Assembly: GCA_002713605.1 (NCBI GenBank)
Contig: PATL01000030.1
Location: 1 to 33,969, forward strand
Source of the DNA: a bacterium
Lineage (GTDB): Bacteria; Actinomycetota; Acidimicrobiia; Acidimicrobiales; UBA8592
Direction of reading: 5' to 3'
DNA length: 33,969 bases
Under the pieces are notes generated by a model that ran no database searches, was not told the origin of the DNA, and was given only the letters and a program-made list of their open reading frames with translations. The translations under genes and the position numbers were made by a program. Positions 31,651 to 33,969 of the stretch are shown in pieces; position 1 is the first letter of the stretch, and each line of letters starts with the position of its first letter.

Positions 31651-33703
31651 ATTGAATGGCAGAATTAGATACAGACCATTCGCCAGAAATCCCTTTTCCT
31701 TCTTCTACATCCTGAAAGACACGACACAAATTATTCAACGCTTCCATCTCTGTAATCGTTTTGGGTTGCGTATTTATGAGATCTTTTGCACCAACTATTA
31801 CTGATAGACACTGGGCTCTGCTGACAGCAACATTTGTCCGATTCGGCATAAAAAGGAACTCCGTACGGCCAGCTGGGATTTCTTCTTTATTTGAAGAAGT
31901 AAGAGAGTAAATAACTATTGGCGCCTCTTGCCCTTGAAATTTATCTACAGTTCCAACACGGACATCTGAATAACCTTTCCTTTCAAGTTGTGTAATCAAC
32001 ACTTGGCGTTGATCGTTAAATGCAGTGACGATTATGAAATCGCTCTCAGCCACCATCCGTTCTGTCACTTCACCGTTAGAGGAATCCTTAAATGTCATGG
32101 CCAGTAGATCGTCGACAATCTCAACGACTTTTTCTGCTTCAATCTTTGACGATCGCGAACATGCTTCATGCTCAACCTCAGAAAAGTACAGGCCATTCCG
32201 CATTCCTAGAATTTCTCTCTTATTGCAGATTTCTCTTTTCCAATCTAGGTCATGGTCGTAAAATTGCTCAGAGATGTACATTGTCACTTCTTCACGCATC
32301 CTCCAGGTAGTACCCAGATAGAAACCTTTAGTTGGATCAGCATTCCTGTCTTTCCCGATTAGATATTCCATAACGCTGAGATCTGCGCCGCATTCATGGT
32401 TAGCCTTTACAACTTGTGGAAGTTGCTTGGGATCCCCAAGTAACACAATATTCTTTGCTGCGTGGGAGATAGCGAGGGTTTCAGCCAAAGAATACTGCCC
32501 AGCTTCGTCAAGGAAAATATAGTCAAACTTAAAGTCATCACCATAGATCTCCTCCTTACAGGCTTCCCGCATTTGGGCCGATACAAAAAACCATGAAGTA
32601 GCAGCCAACAAATCTGCGCCACTGTGCAAATCGACTCCTTTTATGGGCAAAACTGGCTCAGGAGAATTATCTTCCTCGTTATTGAAATACCATTCTTCGC
32701 CTTCGTTATCGTTATGTGGGCTCACTCCATACTGAATAGACTTTCGTTTACCAGGTAATCCGTTTCCCACCTCAAATAGCTCATGAACTTGGGGGAACTT
32801 TCTCACTCTCTCTGCGACTGGTTTGAATGCCTTTCTCCGGCACACCTTAATCTGCTTATTCTCTAATTCAGGTCGAAGTCCTGCTTCACAAAGACGATGA
32901 ATTGTTGATCGAAAGAGGTTGTCAATTCCCTCCCAACCCTGGGAAACAATAGCTATACGGGGTCTATTGTTATTCCCCGCTTCCGCAAGTAACCTGCTAA
33001 TAATGTGTGAACCGATATAGGTTTTACCAGTGCCGGGAGGTCCTTGAATCGGCAGAAATGACCTGTCTAAATTCCTTACAGCCTTAAGAGCAGGTTCAAT
33101 TAAATTTCCGTCCCCATCAGGACAATACGTTGTTACCGAACCTGTTTTCGGTTTATTTTTCTCGATTATTTCTCTTGTCACCGACGGAATATCATGGTTG
33201 AGATAGTCGTTAATAACATTTAACAAAGAGCGAGAATGGTCATATCGCTCACGCCAATCCCAAAGAGTTAACGCCTTTACCTCACTTAAAAAAATATTTG
33301 GATCAGCGCGAGTGCTTTCACCATCTTCTTCATCCACCGCTTTCTTACTCCAGCGAATTGTCACTTCTCCCGCGTCCTCATTGAAATTACTAATTCCTTC
33401 TGTGTACAGAGAGCCATCATTTAAAATCAGAGCTATAACTGGCCTCCTTTCTGGGGGACCCTGTTTCCATTTAGTCGTTAAATTTTGACTTGCATCAAAT
33501 TTGAATGTTGCTTTGGTGAGCTCTTCATTAGCTCCTAGGTAACTATCTACTATGAGAACGGAGTCAGCATCCCTATCTTCGCTCTCGATTGCCCTGCGCG
33601 CTTCCATAACAGTGATCGATCGCTCTTTTTCCCAAAAAGCAGGTAAATGGAACAGAAGTTTCAATATTTCTATTTCTTTTATTTTGTTCTCGTCAAGTTC
33701 CAT
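31643..33703 (-). CDS. DNA2/NAM7-like superfamily 1 helicase
   Basis: This 686-residue protein has the SF1 Upf1/Dna2-like core: FLPIQGPPGTGKTYIGSHII at about 217-236 (Walker A), FLDEAGQYSLAETLAI at about 397-412 (DEAG-type Walker B), VLLGDPKQLPQV (motif III), TWRMREEV (motif IV), GTVDKFQGQEAPIVIYSL (motif V) and RTNVAVSRAQ (motif VI). It unwinds nucleic acid with ATP. In related TM0106-type proteins a RecB-like nuclease is fused to the N-terminus; here that nuclease tail lies in a different frame and overlaps by 11 bases, so the gene is either naturally split or frameshifted. ATG 33703 gives the start of the helicase part. Confidence 0.88.
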   Translation of the reverse strand: MELDENKIKEIEILKLLFHLPAFWEKERSITVMEARRAIESEDRDADSVLIVDSYLGANEELTKATFKFDASQNLTTKWKQGPPERRPVIALILNDGSLYTEGISNFNEDAGEVTIRWSKKAVDEEDGESTRADPNIFLSEVKALTLWDWRERYDHSRSLLNVINDYLNHDIPSVTREIIEKNKPKTGSVTTYCPDGDGNLIEPALKAVRNLDRSFLPIQGPPGTGKTYIGSHIISRLLAEAGNNNRPRIAIVSQGWEGIDNLFRSTIHRLCEAGLRPELENKQIKVCRRKAFKPVAERVRKFPQVHELFEVGNGLPGKRKSIQYGVSPHNDNEGEEWYFNNEEDNSPEPVLPIKGVDLHSGADLLAATSWFFVSAQMREACKEEIYGDDFKFDYIFLDEAGQYSLAETLAISHAAKNIVLLGDPKQLPQVVKANHECGADLSVMEYLIGKDRNADPTKGFYLGTTWRMREEVTMYISEQFYDHDLDWKREICNKREILGMRNGLYFSEVEHEACSRSSKIEAEKVVEIVDDLLAMTFKDSSNGEVTERMVAESDFIIVTAFNDQRQVLITQLERKGYSDVRVGTVDKFQGQEAPIVIYSLTSSNKEEIPAGRTEFLFMPNRTNVAVSRAQCLSVIVGAKDLINTQPKTITEMEALNNLCRVFQDVEEGKGISGEWSVSNSAIQST

Positions 33704-33969
33704 AAATACCTTGAAATCGCTCTATTAATATTTCTTGCACGGCCTGAATCTGTTCCCCAATTTCGCTAACGTCACTTTCTGGGCGTTCATATCCTGTTTT
33801 CTTAAATGAGATGTCATCAAGTTTCGCTCTTTCTTGCAACAACCATGCGTGTACTTCTCTGGTGGCCTCCACATCATCTTTGTTATATTGCCTAATTCGT
33901 TCTAAACGTTCTTCGTCTCTTTCTAATGGGTCACCATTAGCATCCACATACCTTTCGTAATTTGCGTAC
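33693..33969 (-). CDS. RecB-like (TM0106-type) nuclease, C-terminal part, cut by window edge
   Basis: This frame is open to the window edge (5' truncated) and ends at 33693. It includes YERYVDANGD and IRQYNKDDVEATREVHAWLL, which matches the final YN.DD..AT..L..WL motif of TM0106-family RecB-like nucleases. A roughly 45-residue acidic linker and then a stop follow. Related proteins continue into a helicase domain; the helicase begins here in another phase 11 bases before this stop. It probably forms a nuclease-helicase pair for DNA processing or repair. Identification rests on the last 90 codons only. Confidence 0.7.
   Translation of the reverse strand, partial: YANYERYVDANGDPLERDEERLERIRQYNKDDVEATREVHAWLLQERAKLDDISFKKTGYERPESDVSEIGEQIQAVQEILIERFQGIYGT

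Noticed and set aside
1..33969. CRISPR array, insertion sequences, integrase or prophage genes
   Set aside because: No regularly spaced repeats, transposase motifs or phage genes were seen on reading through both strands.

Overview
The window is about 34 kb of gene-dense, AT-leaning bacterial DNA. Two F420/FMN luciferase-like oxidoreductases, two family III CoA-transferases, two acyl-CoA dehydrogenases, four SDR dehydrogenases, an actinobacterial-style cold-shock protein and possible leaderless promoters suggest an uncultured, probably aquatic actinobacterium, perhaps Acidimicrobiia-like. This is inference: there is no rRNA marker, and another F420-using phylum such as Chloroflexi is not excluded. 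I found no tRNA, rRNA, CRISPR array, insertion sequence or prophage.

The most notable content is three genes that appear broken by in-frame UGA codons but read as intact selenoproteins. (1) complement(4433..4783) is an ArsC-type arsenate reductase with UGA exactly at the catalytic cysteine (HNPHUGSSRN). (2) complement(5180..6247) is an AhpD/carboxymuconolactone-decarboxylase-like protein with UGA at the resolving position of CxxC (ECFYUTSAH). (3) 25874..26395 is a UGSC-family protein with UGA as U of U-G-S-C. In (2) and (3) ordinary ORF calling would give split or truncated genes, and in (1) it would drop the catalytic N-terminus. (1) and (3) have convincing SECIS-like hairpins just after UGA; (2) has only weak ones. 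No selA, selB, selC or selD is visible, so the machinery must be elsewhere in the genome.

Layout: 1-2183 (+) is a compact operon (Dabb-domain protein, 3Fe-4S ferredoxin, SDR, luciferase-like oxidoreductase). 2195-9842 is on the minus strand: a second luciferase-like enzyme; cspA and a small charged protein; cysQ-like phosphatase and selenoprotein ArsC; a decayed coaE-like fragment; then CoA-transferase, acyl-CoA dehydrogenase and selenoprotein AhpD in one line; and a split YeeE/YedE transporter. 9910-11639 (+) is a Rieske oxygenase with its Rieske ferredoxin. 11749-13125 (-) is a second CoA-transferase with a small upstream ORF. glnS follows (+), then a phytanoyl-CoA dioxygenase-like protein and an SDR (-), an SNF2 helicase with a small partner (+), a DUF2797-like protein (-), thrH (+), an acyl-CoA dehydrogenase, a peroxiredoxin and a TetR regulator (-).

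24820-29032 (+) is a tight five-gene operon divergent from the TetR gene: a 348-aa protein of unknown function, the UGSC selenoprotein, an SDR, a small NifU-C-like CxxC protein and a type I sulfatase. An inverted repeat lies between TetR and this operon. A medium-chain dehydrogenase (-), another SDR and a cupin (+) follow. The window ends in a DNA2/NAM7-like helicase and the tail of a RecB-like nuclease (-). Overall this looks like a catabolic and redox island for acyl-CoA, aromatic or sulfur-containing substrates, with selenocysteine thiol chemistry placed beside it.
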